Shown here: piece after piece, positions 25,513 through 34,164 of the stretch
How positions within the stretch are numbered: the stretch's first letter is position 1
Layout of the letters: each line of letters opens with the position of its first letter
Source of the DNA: Clostridiales bacterium
GTDB lineage: Bacteria > Bacillota > Clostridia > Tissierellales > GPF-1
Direction of reading: 5' to 3'
Length of the DNA stretch: 59,870 bases
NCBI GenBank assembly: GCA_013619125.1
Contig: JABXKS010000032.1
Coordinates: 1 to 59,870 of the forward strand
The notes under the pieces: model-generated
The model's input: the letters and a program-made list of their open reading frames with translations, nothing else
What the model was told of the DNA's origin: nothing
Databases searched by the model: none
Translations under genes and position numbers: made by a program

Positions 25513-27597
25513 ATGGGAAAATCTTTGGTGATTGTAGAATCACCCGCCAAAGCGAAAACAATCGGAAAATTTTTAGGAAAAAACTATAAAATCAAAGCCT
25601 CTGTCGGACATTTGATTGATCTTCCAAAAAGCAAACTGGGGATTGATATCGAAAATGAATTCAATCCAGAATACATTACCATTCGTGGAAAAGGGAAAAT
25701 TTTGGCAGAATTGAAAAAGGAAGCCAAGAAGGCTGATCGTGTTTATCTCGCGACTGACCCCGATCGCGAAGGGGAGGCAATTTCTTGGCATCTTGCCCGC
25801 GCCCTACAATTAGACCAAAATGAGTTGATTCGCATTGAATTCAACGAGGTGACAAAGACTGCAGTAAAAAATTCCATCAAGAAACCCCGCAAGATCGATC
25901 TAGATCTCGTGGATGCCCAACAAGCACGCCGGGTATTGGATCGCCTTGTGGGATATCAAATTAGTCCTATTCTTTGGCGCAATGTCAGAAAAGGATTGAG
26001 TGCAGGTCGTGTACAAACGGTTGCGACAAAAATCATTTGTGATCGAGAACGTGAAATCGACGCCTTTGTGCCGGAAGCATACTGGGTATTTATTGGTGAG
26101 TTTCATCACGTGCCTTCAACGATCACGGTAGCTGCAAAGCTGGAAGCCAAATGGAACGGAAAAAAAGCAGAGAAAATCACCATCGCCACCAAGGCAGCGG
26201 CAGATTTGATCCGTAATGACTTGAAGGATCAGGATGCCACGATTCATTCCATGAAGAGCAGCCATTCCTATCGGAAGCCGCAAGCACCTTTCACCACCAG
26301 TAAGCTACAACAGGAAGCGTCTCAATTAATTGGATATTCTCCCAAGAAAACCATGCAGATTGCGCAGCAGCTTTATGAGGGAATTGAATTAAAAGGCGAA
26401 GGCACAACGGGTTTGATTACCTATATGCGTACAGACTCCGTTCGACTTTCCGACGATGCTTTACAAGAAGCTCGCGAATTCATCCTTGAAGCCTATGGCG
26501 ATAACTATTATAATGGAGAAGTTCGCTATAAATCGAAAAAGAAAGACATCCAGGATGCTCATGAGGCGATTAGAGCCACCAACGCCATGAGAAGCCCCGA
26601 ATCGATCAAAGCCTCGTTGACTAAGGATCAGTTCCGACTCTATTCATTGATTTGGTCAAAATACGTGGCCTCTCAAATGGTGCCGGCCAAGATCGAAACC
26701 GCCAAGATCGAGATTGATGTCAATCACTATCTATTCCGAGCAAAAGAATCCACCATTGTTTTTGACGGATTTATGAAACTGATTCCACAAAGTGGTTTTG
26801 AAACCCAGCTTCAATTTGATGCCCTTGTGCCGCAGGAACCCATTTCCGTCCAAAAGATAGACGGAGAAGAAAAGTTCACGAAGCCGCCATCAAGATATTC
26901 GGAAGCCTCATTGGTCCGTTTGTTGGAGGATCTGGGGATTGGACGACCAAGTACCTTTGCGCCGACGATTTCTACCATTTTAGGCAGACGCTACGTTGAG
27001 TTGGAAGAGAAAAAACTTCATCCGACGGAATTGGGATTTATTACAACTGATCTATTGGGCGAATATTTCGGCTCCATTTTCAATACCGATTTCACCGCAA
27101 CTATGGAAGGGCAGTTGGATATTGTCGAACAAGGTGATATACCATGGAAAACCGTTGTAAAAGAATTCTACAAAGAATTGGAACCGCGGTTAAACCATGC
27201 CAATGAAACCATTCAGAAAATAGAAATTGCAGAACGTGTCAGCGATGTGCAATGCGAGAAATGCGGAAAGATGATGGTCATCAAAACGGGTCGATTCGGT
27301 GAATTTTTAGCTTGTCCGGGATATCCGGAATGCAAAAACACCAAACCGATTTTAAAAAATACTGGCGTCTCCTGTCCTAAATGTAAGGAAGGCTCAATTA
27401 TTGAGCGACGTTCCAAAAAAGGGAAGAAGTTTTACGGGTGTTCTGCCTATCCTGACTGCGACTTTGTGTCGTGGGATCCACCGCACACTGAACCTTGCCC
27501 AACCTGTGGAGGCTTTATGACCAAGTCTCGCGGTACGATAAAATGCACAGAATGTGATTATAAAACAAAAGTATCGAAAGAGCCTAAGGAGAATTAG
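25513..27597 (+). CDS. topA: DNA topoisomerase I
   Basis: 694 residues. Toprim domain (VIVESPAKAKTIGKFLG, DPDREGE at 82-88), SAGRVQTVA, and the catalytic tyrosine Y304 in GLITYMRTDS. The C-terminus carries two full four-cysteine zinc ribbons of the type CxxC...CPGYPEC and CxxC...CSAYPDC, plus a third CPTC/CTEC pair. It relaxes negative supercoils. GGAGG precedes the start, five bases after dprA. Confidence 0.97.
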   Translation: MGKSLVIVESPAKAKTIGKFLGKNYKIKASVGHLIDLPKSKLGIDIENEFNPEYITIRGKGKILAELKKEAKKADRVYLATDPDREGEAISWHLARALQLDQNELIRIEFNEVTKTAVKNSIKKPRKIDLDLVDAQQARRVLDRLVGYQISPILWRNVRKGLSAGRVQTVATKIICDREREIDAFVPEAYWVFIGEFHHVPSTITVAAKLEAKWNGKKAEKITIATKAAADLIRNDLKDQDATIHSMKSSHSYRKPQAPFTTSKLQQEASQLIGYSPKKTMQIAQQLYEGIELKGEGTTGLITYMRTDSVRLSDDALQEAREFILEAYGDNYYNGEVRYKSKKKDIQDAHEAIRATNAMRSPESIKASLTKDQFRLYSLIWSKYVASQMVPAKIETAKIEIDVNHYLFRAKESTIVFDGFMKLIPQSGFETQLQFDALVPQEPISVQKIDGEEKFTKPPSRYSEASLVRLLEDLGIGRPSTFAPTISTILGRRYVELEEKKLHPTELGFITTDLLGEYFGSIFNTDFTATMEGQLDIVEQGDIPWKTVVKEFYKELEPRLNHANETIQKIEIAERVSDVQCEKCGKMMVIKTGRFGEFLACPGYPECKNTKPILKNTGVSCPKCKEGSIIERRSKKGKKFYGCSAYPDCDFVSWDPPHTEPCPTCGGFMTKSRGTIKCTECDYKTKVSKEPKEN

Positions 27598-27598
27598 A

Positions 27599-28342
27599 AT
27601 GCAAGCAAACCTTTTAGCAAAAACACGAAAATTGAACCAAACGCTATTAATAGCTGGAGCAACACCGATTTCTTTTATGCAAATTTCTGAAACATTGGGT
27701 GAAACCTTGCTGGCAGATGTACTGATCATCAGCCGAAAGGGAAAGATCCTGGGATCCAATACAGAACGATTCCCTGCTGAGGAACAAATTGATTTGAAAA
27801 TCGATGAGGAAACCCATCGCCGATTGCGTGCGACAACGGAGACCGAAGAAAATGTTGAGATGGATCCTGAGGGAATGCCTGCCTTTGTTACATTCAAAGA
27901 TGGTTTATTAACCATTGTTCCCATTTTAAATATTCATGGCCGTCTTGGCACCTTGGTTTTCCACCGAACAAAACCCTTCGTTGATGAAGATTTAATCTTA
28001 GCGGAATATGGTGCGACGATCGTAGGCATGGAAATTATGAAGGCGAAGAACGAAGAGTTGGAAGTGAGTACCCGGAAAAGAACTATGGTGCAAGTCGCAA
28101 TTGGAACTCTTTCTTATTCCGAGTTGGAAGCCATCGAACACATTTTCCGAGAATTAGACGGCATGGAAGGCTTGTTGGTTGCCAGCAAAATTGCGGATCG
28201 TGTTGGAATTACTCGTTCCGTCATCGTCAATGCTTTACGCAAATTCGAGAGCGCCGGCGTCATTGAATCCAAGTCATTGGGCATGAAGGGAACCTATATT
28301 AAGGTTTTAAATGGATATTTATTGGAAGAGTTGAATCTATAA
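27599..28342 (+). CDS. codY: Global transcriptional regulator CodY
   Basis: 247 residues. An N-terminal GAF domain senses branched-chain amino acids (LLAKTRKLNQTLL, MQISETLGE, LTIVPILNIHGRLGTLVF). A C-terminal winged helix carries the nearly invariant ASKIADRVGITRSVIVNALR and SLGMKGTYIKVLN. With GTP it represses or activates nutrient-limitation genes in Firmicutes. The start at 27599 has AAGGAG eight bases upstream and matches the family N-terminus; the longer reading lies inside topA. It shares the topA transcript. Confidence 0.96.
   Translation: MQANLLAKTRKLNQTLLIAGATPISFMQISETLGETLLADVLIISRKGKILGSNTERFPAEEQIDLKIDEETHRRLRATTETEENVEMDPEGMPAFVTFKDGLLTIVPILNIHGRLGTLVFHRTKPFVDEDLILAEYGATIVGMEIMKAKNEELEVSTRKRTMVQVAIGTLSYSELEAIEHIFRELDGMEGLLVASKIADRVGITRSVIVNALRKFESAGVIESKSLGMKGTYIKVLNGYLLEELNL
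27681..27695. promoter_or_regulatory. Candidate CodY box inside codY
   Basis: AAATTTCTGAAACAT matches 12 of 15 positions of the CodY consensus AATTTTCWGAAAATT. It lies 82 bases into the codY coding region, over codons for the conserved QISETL. It could be an autoregulatory site or chance, since the protein motif itself constrains the bases. Confidence 0.25.
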
Positions 28343-28343
28343 C

Positions 28344-28372
28344 TTGTCACTAAATATTCCATGTGTTATAAT
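28344..28372 (+). promoter_or_regulatory. Promoter of rpsB-tsf
   Basis: TTGTCA (28344-28349) and a perfect TATAAT (28367-28372) with a 17-base spacer, two bases after codY. It leaves a leader of about 100 bases. Confidence 0.85.
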
Positions 28373-28378
28373 GTTAGA

Positions 28379-28476
28379 GGTTCATCACACACATCTGTTG
28401 ACAAACTTTTGGTGCTCGAGAGAGAGAAAGTCTTGGTTGATGCAGGTGGAGGGAAAAAACTATGGAGGATATTAGT
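28379..28476 (+). promoter_or_regulatory. Leader of rpsB with two tandem ribosome sites
   Basis: About 97 transcribed bases without a gene. It contains GGTGGAGGG (28446-28454) before an ATG at 28462, then GGAGG (28464-28468) before the ATG at 28477. Both ATG codons are in frame. No stable hairpin stood out by eye. Confidence 0.5.
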
Positions 28477-29193
28477 ATGGCAGTAGTATCAATGAAAAGC
28501 TTATTAGAAGCAGGGGTTCACTTCGGTCACCAGACACGTCGTTGGAATCCAAAAATGGCAAAATTTATTTTTGCTGAAAGAAATGGCATCTACATTATTG
28601 ACTTGCAAAAAACAGTTCGCAAAGTAGACGAAGCGTACGCTTTTGTTCGTGAGGTTGTTGGCGAGGGTGGAGAAGTTCTCTTCGTTGGCACAAAAAAACA
28701 AGCACAAGAGTCAATCGCCATCAATGCGAAACGTTGTGGCATGCATTATGTAAACCAGAGATGGTTGGGTGGCATGTTGACAAATTTCAAAACAATTAAG
28801 AAAAGAATCGATCGTCTGCATCAATTGGTGAAAATGGAAGAAGAAGGAACTTTCGAGTTGCTTCCTAAAAAAGAAGTCATCAAATTGAAGCATCAGCGCG
28901 AAAGATTAGAAAAATTCTTGGGTGGTATTCAGAACATGAAGCGTGTTCCAGACGCTTTGTTTATCGTAGATCCTCGCAAAGAGCGTATCGCGATTCAAGA
29001 AGCACATATCTTGGGCATCCCGGTTGTTGCAATTGTTGACACAAACTGTGATCCTGATGAAATCGATTATGTGATTCCTGGTAACGATGATGCAATTCGT
29101 GCCGTTCGCCTGTTGTCTGAAACAATAGCTAATGCTGTTTTGGAAGGAAAACAAGGGGAGCAGCTTGAGGATGTTGAAGCGCCACAAGCATAA
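28477..29193 (+). CDS. rpsB: 30S ribosomal protein S2
   Basis: 238 residues. [36 protein letters not shown]-like, and [15 protein letters not shown] followed by [14 protein letters not shown] are diagnostic. ATG 28477 is preferred because GGAGG lies eight bases upstream and the family begins MAVxSMK. An in-frame ATG at 28462 would add MEDIS and has its own plausible ribosome site. Followed by tsf as in nearly all bacteria. Confidence 0.96.
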   Translation: MAVVSMKSLLEAGVHFGHQTRRWNPKMAKFIFAERNGIYIIDLQKTVRKVDEAYAFVREVVGEGGEVLFVGTKKQAQESIAINAKRCGMHYVNQRWLGGMLTNFKTIKKRIDRLHQLVKMEEEGTFELLPKKEVIKLKHQRERLEKFLGGIQNMKRVPDALFIVDPRKERIAIQEAHILGIPVVAIVDTNCDPDEIDYVIPGNDDAIRAVRLLSETIANAVLEGKQGEQLEDVEAPQA

Positions 29194-29209
29194 AAACTAG
29201 AAGATATTT

Positions 29210-29236
29210 GGTAAGGAGCTTTCTCCTTACCTATTT
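29210..29236 (+). terminator. Hairpin between rpsB and tsf
   Basis: Perfect 9-bp stem GGTAAGGAG (29210-29218)/CTCCTTACC (29223-29231), four-base loop, and a weak TATTTC tract. Probably reduces read-through into tsf rather than blocking it. Confidence 0.55.
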
Positions 29237-29263
29237 CTATGTAAATGACAAGGAGGATCTAAA

Positions 29264-29917
29264 ATGGCTGCAGTAACTGCCGGTATGGTAAAAGAATTAC
29301 GTGTAATGACAGGTGCGGGAATGATGGATTGTAAAAAAGCACTTGTTGAATCGGATGGAAGCATCGAAAAAGCAGTTGATTTATTACGAGAAAAAGGATT
29401 GTCAAAGGCAGCGAAAAAAGCAGGTCGAATCGCAGCGGAAGGTTCCGTTGTTTCGTACATTCATGGCGGCGGCCGAATCGGCGTTCTTGTTGAAATCAAC
29501 AGCGAAACCGATTTTGTTGCGAAAAATGATGAATTTAAAACCTTTGCGAAAGATATTGCAATGCAAATTGCAGCAGCAAAACCACTTTATTTGACAAAAG
29601 AAGAAGTTCCTCAAGAAGAAATCGAACATGAGAAAAAAGTCTTGCGGGAACAAGCGTTGAATGAAGGCAAGCCTGAGAAAATCGTCGACAAGATGGTGGA
29701 AGGCCGAATCAAGAAATACTATAAAGAAGTATGTTTGCTGGAACAGCCATTTATTAAAGATGGCGACAAAACAATTCAACAACTTCTGAATGAAAAGATC
29801 GCGTTCTTGGGCGAAAACCTAAAGATCCGTCGCTTCACTCGTTATGAAGTCGGTGAAGGTCTTGAGAAAAAAGAAGAAAACTTTGCAGAAGAAGTAGCGA
29901 AGCAAATGCAAAAATAA
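29264..29917 (+). CDS. tsf: Translation elongation factor Ts
   Basis: 217 residues. The N-terminal UBA-like domain has [19 protein letters not shown], followed by the dimerisation core [11 protein letters not shown] and the conserved [20 protein letters not shown] in pieces. It exchanges nucleotide on EF-Tu. It is the short form typical of Firmicutes, with a trimmed second coiled core. AAGGAGG precedes the start. Confidence 0.97.
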   Translation: MAAVTAGMVKELRVMTGAGMMDCKKALVESDGSIEKAVDLLREKGLSKAAKKAGRIAAEGSVVSYIHGGGRIGVLVEINSETDFVAKNDEFKTFAKDIAMQIAAAKPLYLTKEEVPQEEIEHEKKVLREQALNEGKPEKIVDKMVEGRIKKYYKEVCLLEQPFIKDGDKTIQQLLNEKIAFLGENLKIRRFTRYEVGEGLEKKEENFAEEVAKQMQK

Positions 29918-29921
29918 GCGG

Positions 29922-29948
29922 TAGAGAACACTTTTGTGTTCTCTATTT
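29922..29948 (+). terminator. Hairpin after tsf
   Basis: Ten-base-pair stem TAGAGAACAC (29922-29931)/GTGTTCTCTA (29936-29945), TTTT loop, followed by TTTC. The U tract is short. Confidence 0.6.
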
Positions 29949-29974
29949 CACAATTTGGAGAAAATTTGCTATAT

Positions 29975-29980
29975 TATAAT
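29975..29980 (+). promoter_or_regulatory. Possible -10 element of pyrH
   Basis: A perfect TATAAT lies 15 bases before the pyrH start. The best -35 candidate TTTGGA (29954-29959) has a short 15-base spacer. The very short resulting leader makes it doubtful. Confidence 0.3.
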
Positions 29981-29995
29981 AAAGGGGTCGAAAAC

Positions 29996-30709
29996 ATGTC
30001 GGGTATAAAGTATAAGAGAATTCTCTTGAAACTAAGCGGTGAAGCCTTGAAAGGACAATCAGAGTTTGGCGTTGATCCTGTCATGGTGAAAAAAATGGTT
30101 TCGAAAATTGCTCAAGTCCATGCTATGGGCATTGAGATTGCCATCGTGGTTGGCGGCGGTAATTTTTGGCGAGGACAATCCTCACCGGAAATGGATCGTA
30201 CAACAGCTGATCATATGGGCATGCTTGCAACAGTCATCAATGCCTTGGCTTTGCAGGATGCCTTCGAACAGATGAACATCCCTGCCAATGTGCAAACTGC
30301 TATTGAGATGAGACAGATCGCAGAACCCTATATCCGCAGAAAAGCAACGGCTCACCTAGCGAAGGGAAAGATTGTTATATTCGCAGCAGGGACAGGCAAT
30401 CCATTCTTCACGACGGACACCTGTGCGGCTTTGCGTGCCGCTGAAATTGATGCAGATGTTATTTTGTTAGGAAAAAAAGGTGTGGATGGGGTTTATGATT
30501 CTGATCCGCGGGAAAACCCGAACGCCAAAAAATATGATTTCTTGACCTTTAAAGATGTTCTCGACAAAGAACTTAAGGTGATGGACTCCACAACAGCATC
30601 ACTATGTATCAATACCAATATTCCCATTATCGTATTTGGGATTGAGGATCCGATGAATATTGTTCGTGTTGTGCGCGGAGAGGAAATCGGAACAAAACTA
30701 AGGGGGTAA
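29996..30709 (+). CDS. pyrH: UMP kinase
   Basis: 237 residues, amino-acid-kinase fold. [51 protein letters not shown] and [17 protein letters not shown] are conserved in bacterial PyrH. It phosphorylates UMP to UDP for nucleic acid and envelope precursors. The start at 29996 has AAAGGGG upstream; the earlier in-frame ATG (29936) lies within the tsf hairpin. Confidence 0.97.
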   Translation: MSGIKYKRILLKLSGEALKGQSEFGVDPVMVKKMVSKIAQVHAMGIEIAIVVGGGNFWRGQSSPEMDRTTADHMGMLATVINALALQDAFEQMNIPANVQTAIEMRQIAEPYIRRKATAHLAKGKIVIFAAGTGNPFFTTDTCAALRAAEIDADVILLGKKGVDGVYDSDPRENPNAKKYDFLTFKDVLDKELKVMDSTTASLCINTNIPIIVFGIEDPMNIVRVVRGEEIGTKLRG

Positions 30710-30713
30710 TTCC

Positions 30714-31271
30714 ATGTTTACAGAAGTTCACAAAAACGTAGAAACAAAAATGACGAAGACGATCAGTGTATTTCAAGACAATCTGAATTCTGTTCGAGCT
30801 GGACGAGCGAACCCTAGCTTACTTGATCGAATTATGATTGATTACTATGGTGCTGCAACACCGCTGAATCAAGTAGCAAATGTCAGCGCGCCAGAGCCAA
30901 GAATGCTTGTGATTTCTCCGTGGGATCCCACTTTGATCCCCGTCATTGAAAAAGCGATCACATCTTCGGAATTGGGTATCAATCCATCCAATGATGGGAA
31001 GATCATCCGTTTGAGTATCCCTATGCTCACAGAAGAACGGAGACGCGATTTAACAAAATTGGTGAAAAAAATGGCGGAAGAGGCCAAGGTTGCGGTTCGC
31101 AACGAACGTCGCAACGCCAATGAAAAATTAAAAAAACAAGAAAAAAATGGTGATTTGACCAAAGACGATTTAAAAGAAGGCGAAGAAGCCGTTCAGAAAC
31201 TGACGGATACCTACAGTAAGAAAATCGATGAAATGGAAAAATCCAAAGAAATCGAGCTTTTGGAAGTCTAA
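30714..31271 (+). CDS. frr: Ribosome recycling factor
   Basis: 185 residues, standard length. [38 protein letters not shown], and [14 protein letters not shown] are signature segments. With EF-G it splits post-termination ribosomes. It starts four bases after pyrH. Its stop codon overlaps the start of the next small gene (TAATG). Confidence 0.97.
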   Translation: MFTEVHKNVETKMTKTISVFQDNLNSVRAGRANPSLLDRIMIDYYGAATPLNQVANVSAPEPRMLVISPWDPTLIPVIEKAITSSELGINPSNDGKIIRLSIPMLTEERRRDLTKLVKKMAEEAKVAVRNERRNANEKLKKQEKNGDLTKDDLKEGEEAVQKLTDTYSKKIDEMEKSKEIELLEV

Positions 31272-31453
31272 TGAATCGATCTCCTTTTATTGGTCAACTC
31301 TATCGAGAAGAAGAGATGCGCTTGCTCTATCCGCATCATCAATTGATCTGTCTCGAAGGTGACAACCAACGCTATGCCGATGATTTTACTGAAACACGAA
31401 TTGTCTGGATGGTTGAGGACTCGCCCATTCGAATTTATATTGGTAAGTATTAA
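31271..31453 (+). CDS. 60-residue protein of unknown function coupled to frr
   Basis: A small open frame starting on the last base of the frr stop codon (TAATG) and ending at a strong terminator. No signal peptide or membrane segment is seen; the protein is acidic to neutral. The last third, DDFTETRIVWMVEDSPIRIYIG, alternates like beta strands and loosely resembles the C-terminal strand pattern of potato-I/I78 type protease inhibitors (tDxxxxRIxxxVDxxxxIxxxxxG). This is a pattern impression, not a demonstrated homology. No separate ribosome site is strong, so translation would depend on coupling from frr. Confidence 0.6.
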   Translation: MNRSPFIGQLYREEEMRLLYPHHQLICLEGDNQRYADDFTETRIVWMVEDSPIRIYIGKY

Positions 31454-31482
31454 TTCCTTCTGCACTGCAGAAGGAATTTTTT
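31452..31482 (+). terminator. Strong terminator before uppS
   Basis: A perfect 12-bp stem AATTCCTTCTGC (31452-31463)/GCAGAAGGAATT (31467-31478), loop ACT, T tract to 31482. It overlaps the end of the 60-residue gene. Only about 23 bases remain before uppS, mostly occupied by its ribosome site. Confidence 0.88.
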
Positions 31483-31505
31483 CCTAGTCATAAGGGGGAA
31501 GTTGC

Positions 31506-32231
31506 ATGAGTAATCAAGCAAATTCGACACAAGTCAATGATTCAAATCCAAGACATATTGCCGTAATTATGGATGGGAATGGTCGCTGGGCGCTAAACAA
31601 AGGAAACCAACGCAGCGACGGGCATCGAGCTGGTTCCGAAGCCGTTCGAAATCTTGTTTCAGGCGCCTTGGATCTGCAGATTCCCTATATCACGATCTAT
31701 GCATTTTCTACGGAAAATTGGTCACGGCCAAAAATGGAAGTGGACTTTCTTTTTCGATTGCTGGCTCACTTTATCGAGAAAGAACTAGCGGAGTTAAAGG
31801 AAAAAGGAGTGCGCGTTCGATTTATCGGTCGCAGAGATCGCATCAGTAAGTCTATGGTTGCTCAAATGGAAAAAATGGAGCGAGAAACGATCACTAATAC
31901 AAAACTTTCCTTAACACTCGCCATCGACTATGGCGGTCGCGATGAAATCCATCGCGCTGTGGATCGAATGCTGGAAGTAAGAACAGTCGCGGAAGGCTCC
32001 TGTTCATCGGCTGACCTTCATGACTTTCTTGATGCGCCCGAGCTTCCGGATCCAGATCTGGTTATACGAACGAGTGGAGAGATGAGACTTAGTAACTTTT
32101 TGATTTATCAGGCCGCGTATGCAGAGCTATGGTTCACTGAAGAATACTGGCCTGACTTCACCCAGAAAACCCTTGCCCGCGCAATTGCGGATTATCAAAA
32201 AAGACATCGACGGTTTGGCAAAATTAAATGA
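31506..32231 (+). CDS. uppS: Isoprenyl transferase (undecaprenyl diphosphate synthase)
   Basis: 241 residues. HIAVIMDGNGRWA with the catalytic aspartate D23, GHRAG, YAFSTENWSRP, and DLVIRTSGEMRLSNFLIYQ are cis-prenyltransferase signatures. It makes the C55 lipid carrier for cell-wall synthesis. Its IPP substrate comes from the pathway containing dxr and ispG, encoded just downstream. AAGGGGG precedes the start. Confidence 0.96.
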   Translation: MSNQANSTQVNDSNPRHIAVIMDGNGRWALNKGNQRSDGHRAGSEAVRNLVSGALDLQIPYITIYAFSTENWSRPKMEVDFLFRLLAHFIEKELAELKEKGVRVRFIGRRDRISKSMVAQMEKMERETITNTKLSLTLAIDYGGRDEIHRAVDRMLEVRTVAEGSCSSADLHDFLDAPELPDPDLVIRTSGEMRLSNFLIYQAAYAELWFTEEYWPDFTQKTLARAIADYQKRHRRFGKIK

Positions 32232-32241
32232 GGTGAACATC

Positions 32242-32994
32242 ATGATGAAAAGAATTAGTAGCGGAATTGTATTGATTTTGCTGTTGGGATTTGTATTGGT
32301 TCAAGGTGGATATTTTTTAAATTTCAGTGTCGCTTTGCTTTCTATCATCGCGATCTACGAGCTTGAACGGGTATTGAAAGAAAAAAGGATTCACATCCAT
32401 CGAGAACTCCTTTATCTCCAGGTTGTCTTCCTGTTTTTTTTCCATGCGCAAAGCTCATTTTTATTGGTCAGCTTCATATTCCTGTTTTTAACGAGCGGGT
32501 TTTATGCCATAGCACGCAATGATATCACCGATATGGTGTATACCGTATTTGCATCCATGTATATCGTCGTCAATTTTTCTTTTTTCTATGCCTTAAACGG
32601 AGACGCCCGCGTTCTTTTGGTCTTTATCTTTTCTTGGATCTCCGACACCTGCGCCTATTTTACAGGGGTCTTCTTTGGAAAGCATAAACTCTGCCCAGCC
32701 ATCAGTCCCAAAAAAACGATCGAAGGTTCGATTGGCGGCATGATTGGCTCTGCGCTGCTGGCACTTTTGTTTTCCCATTATTGGCATGGCGAGATCATTT
32801 GGTATTATGCCGGATTCGGTCTTGTGGGTTCTGCCATCAGTCAGGCCGGGGATTTGATTGCCTCCATGTTTAAACGGCAATCTAACATCAAGGATTATGG
32901 TAATATTATTCCAGGGCACGGCGGCATTCTAGATCGCTTCGACAGCATTCTTTTTGTCTTGCCTGTCGTGTATCTGATAACATTAATGAATTAG
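32242..32994 (+). CDS. cdsA: Phosphatidate cytidylyltransferase
   Basis: 250 residues, about seven to eight hydrophobic membrane segments. The CTP-transferase signature is in the C-terminal half: SWISDTCAYFTGVFFG, SPKKTIEGSIGG, and GDLIASMFKRQSNIKDYG followed by PGHGGILDRFDS. It makes CDP-diacylglycerol, the substrate of PgsA in this window. ATG 32242 is taken because GAGGTG lies 6-8 bases upstream; the adjacent ATG 32245 is an equal alternative. The frame before it lies inside uppS. Confidence 0.95.
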   Translation: MMKRISSGIVLILLLGFVLVQGGYFLNFSVALLSIIAIYELERVLKEKRIHIHRELLYLQVVFLFFFHAQSSFLLVSFIFLFLTSGFYAIARNDITDMVYTVFASMYIVVNFSFFYALNGDARVLLVFIFSWISDTCAYFTGVFFGKHKLCPAISPKKTIEGSIGGMIGSALLALLFSHYWHGEIIWYYAGFGLVGSAISQAGDLIASMFKRQSNIKDYGNIIPGHGGILDRFDSILFVLPVVYLITLMN

Positions 32995-33009
32995 AATAGG
33001 TGGTATCGC

Positions 33010-34161
33010 ATGAAAATAGCAGTTCTTGGCTCAACAGGATCGGTCGGCAGTCAAACCCTTGAAGTCATACGGGCTTTTCCGGATGAATTTGAGGTCATCG
33101 CCCTTTCGGCGAATCAGCAGATCGATCGGCTCCTTGAGCAAATTCAAATATTCCATCCAAAGGTTGTCACAATCGGCTCTCAAACCCTTGCAGATGAGCT
33201 TCGTCTGCGAATTGGTGCTCCGTTGCCAAAAATTTTGGTTGGGTTGAAAGGGCTTTGCGAAATGGCTTCCATGCCTGAGGTTGAACTTGTTGTTACCTCG
33301 GTTGTCGGTATGATCGGGTTGCAGCCAACTTTAAAAGCTATTCAAGCTGGCAAAACGATTGCCCTTGCAAACAAAGAAACACTGGTTACAGCGGGAAAGC
33401 TCGTCATGAACGAAGCCAAAAAGTACAATGCAAAAATCATTCCCATCGACAGTGAACATTCCGCGATTTACCAAGCGCTTGCTTCCGGACGCCACGAAGA
33501 GATTGAACGACTCATTCTCACAGCTTCCGGAGGACCATTCCGTGGAAAAACCGTCGATGAATTAGCGCGCGTCACCCTTCAGGAAGCGTTGAAGCATCCG
33601 AATTGGTCAATGGGGAAGAAGATCACCATTGATTCCGCCACCTTGATGAACAAGGGATTGGAAGTTATTGAAGCCTTTTGGTTGTTCGATGTACCCATTG
33701 ATCGTATTTCTGTTTTGGTGCATCCTCAATCGATTGTTCATTCCATGGTGGAGTATTGCGACGGTAATATTCTCGCTCAATTGGGACCATCTGATATGCG
33801 CCTACCCATTCAATACGCGCTTTCGCTTCCGAAACGGCTTACTACACCATGGCCGCGACTCGATTTCTTGATGAATGCTTCCCTCACCTTTGAAGAGCTA
33901 GATCACGAAACCTTTCCATGTTTCGATCTTTGCCTGAAAGCCATTCGGCAGGGTGGAACATTCCCAACGGTTCTCAATGCAGCCAATGAAATGGCGGTTC
34001 ACGCTTTTTTGCAGGAAGAAATTCGTTTTATCGAAATTCCAATGATTATTACGGAAGTCATGGAAGAGCATGAATCCTTAAATGAAATGGAGTTACGCGA
34101 TATTCTCGCAGCCGATCACTGGGCACGAGCAACAGCAAAACAAATCATAGAAAGAGGATAA
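33010..34161 (+). CDS. dxr: 1-deoxy-D-xylulose 5-phosphate reductoisomerase
   Basis: 383 residues. The NADPH site is VLGSTGSVGSQTLEVI, followed by ANKETLVTAG, PIDSEHSAIYQAL, LTASGGPF and MNKGLEVIEAFWLF. It is the first committed enzyme of the MEP isoprenoid pathway. TAGGTGG precedes the start. Together with ispG two genes on, it shows that isoprenoids are made by the non-mevalonate route. Confidence 0.97.
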   Translation: MKIAVLGSTGSVGSQTLEVIRAFPDEFEVIALSANQQIDRLLEQIQIFHPKVVTIGSQTLADELRLRIGAPLPKILVGLKGLCEMASMPEVELVVTSVVGMIGLQPTLKAIQAGKTIALANKETLVTAGKLVMNEAKKYNAKIIPIDSEHSAIYQALASGRHEEIERLILTASGGPFRGKTVDELARVTLQEALKHPNWSMGKKITIDSATLMNKGLEVIEAFWLFDVPIDRISVLVHPQSIVHSMVEYCDGNILAQLGPSDMRLPIQYALSLPKRLTTPWPRLDFLMNASLTFEELDHETFPCFDLCLKAIRQGGTFPTVLNAANEMAVHAFLQEEIRFIEIPMIITEVMEEHESLNEMELRDILAADHWARATAKQIIERG

Positions 34162-34164
34162 ATT

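Noticed and set aside
27394-27924. 176-codon minus-strand frame spanning the topA-codY junction.
   Set aside because: It lies antisense to two well-supported genes on both sides of a normal junction and has no ribosome site. It is a shadow frame.
28398-28426. A second TTGACA (28398-28403) in the rpsB leader as another promoter.
   Set aside because: The hexamer 17 bases downstream is AGAGAG and nothing resembling a -10 lies at 16-19 bases.
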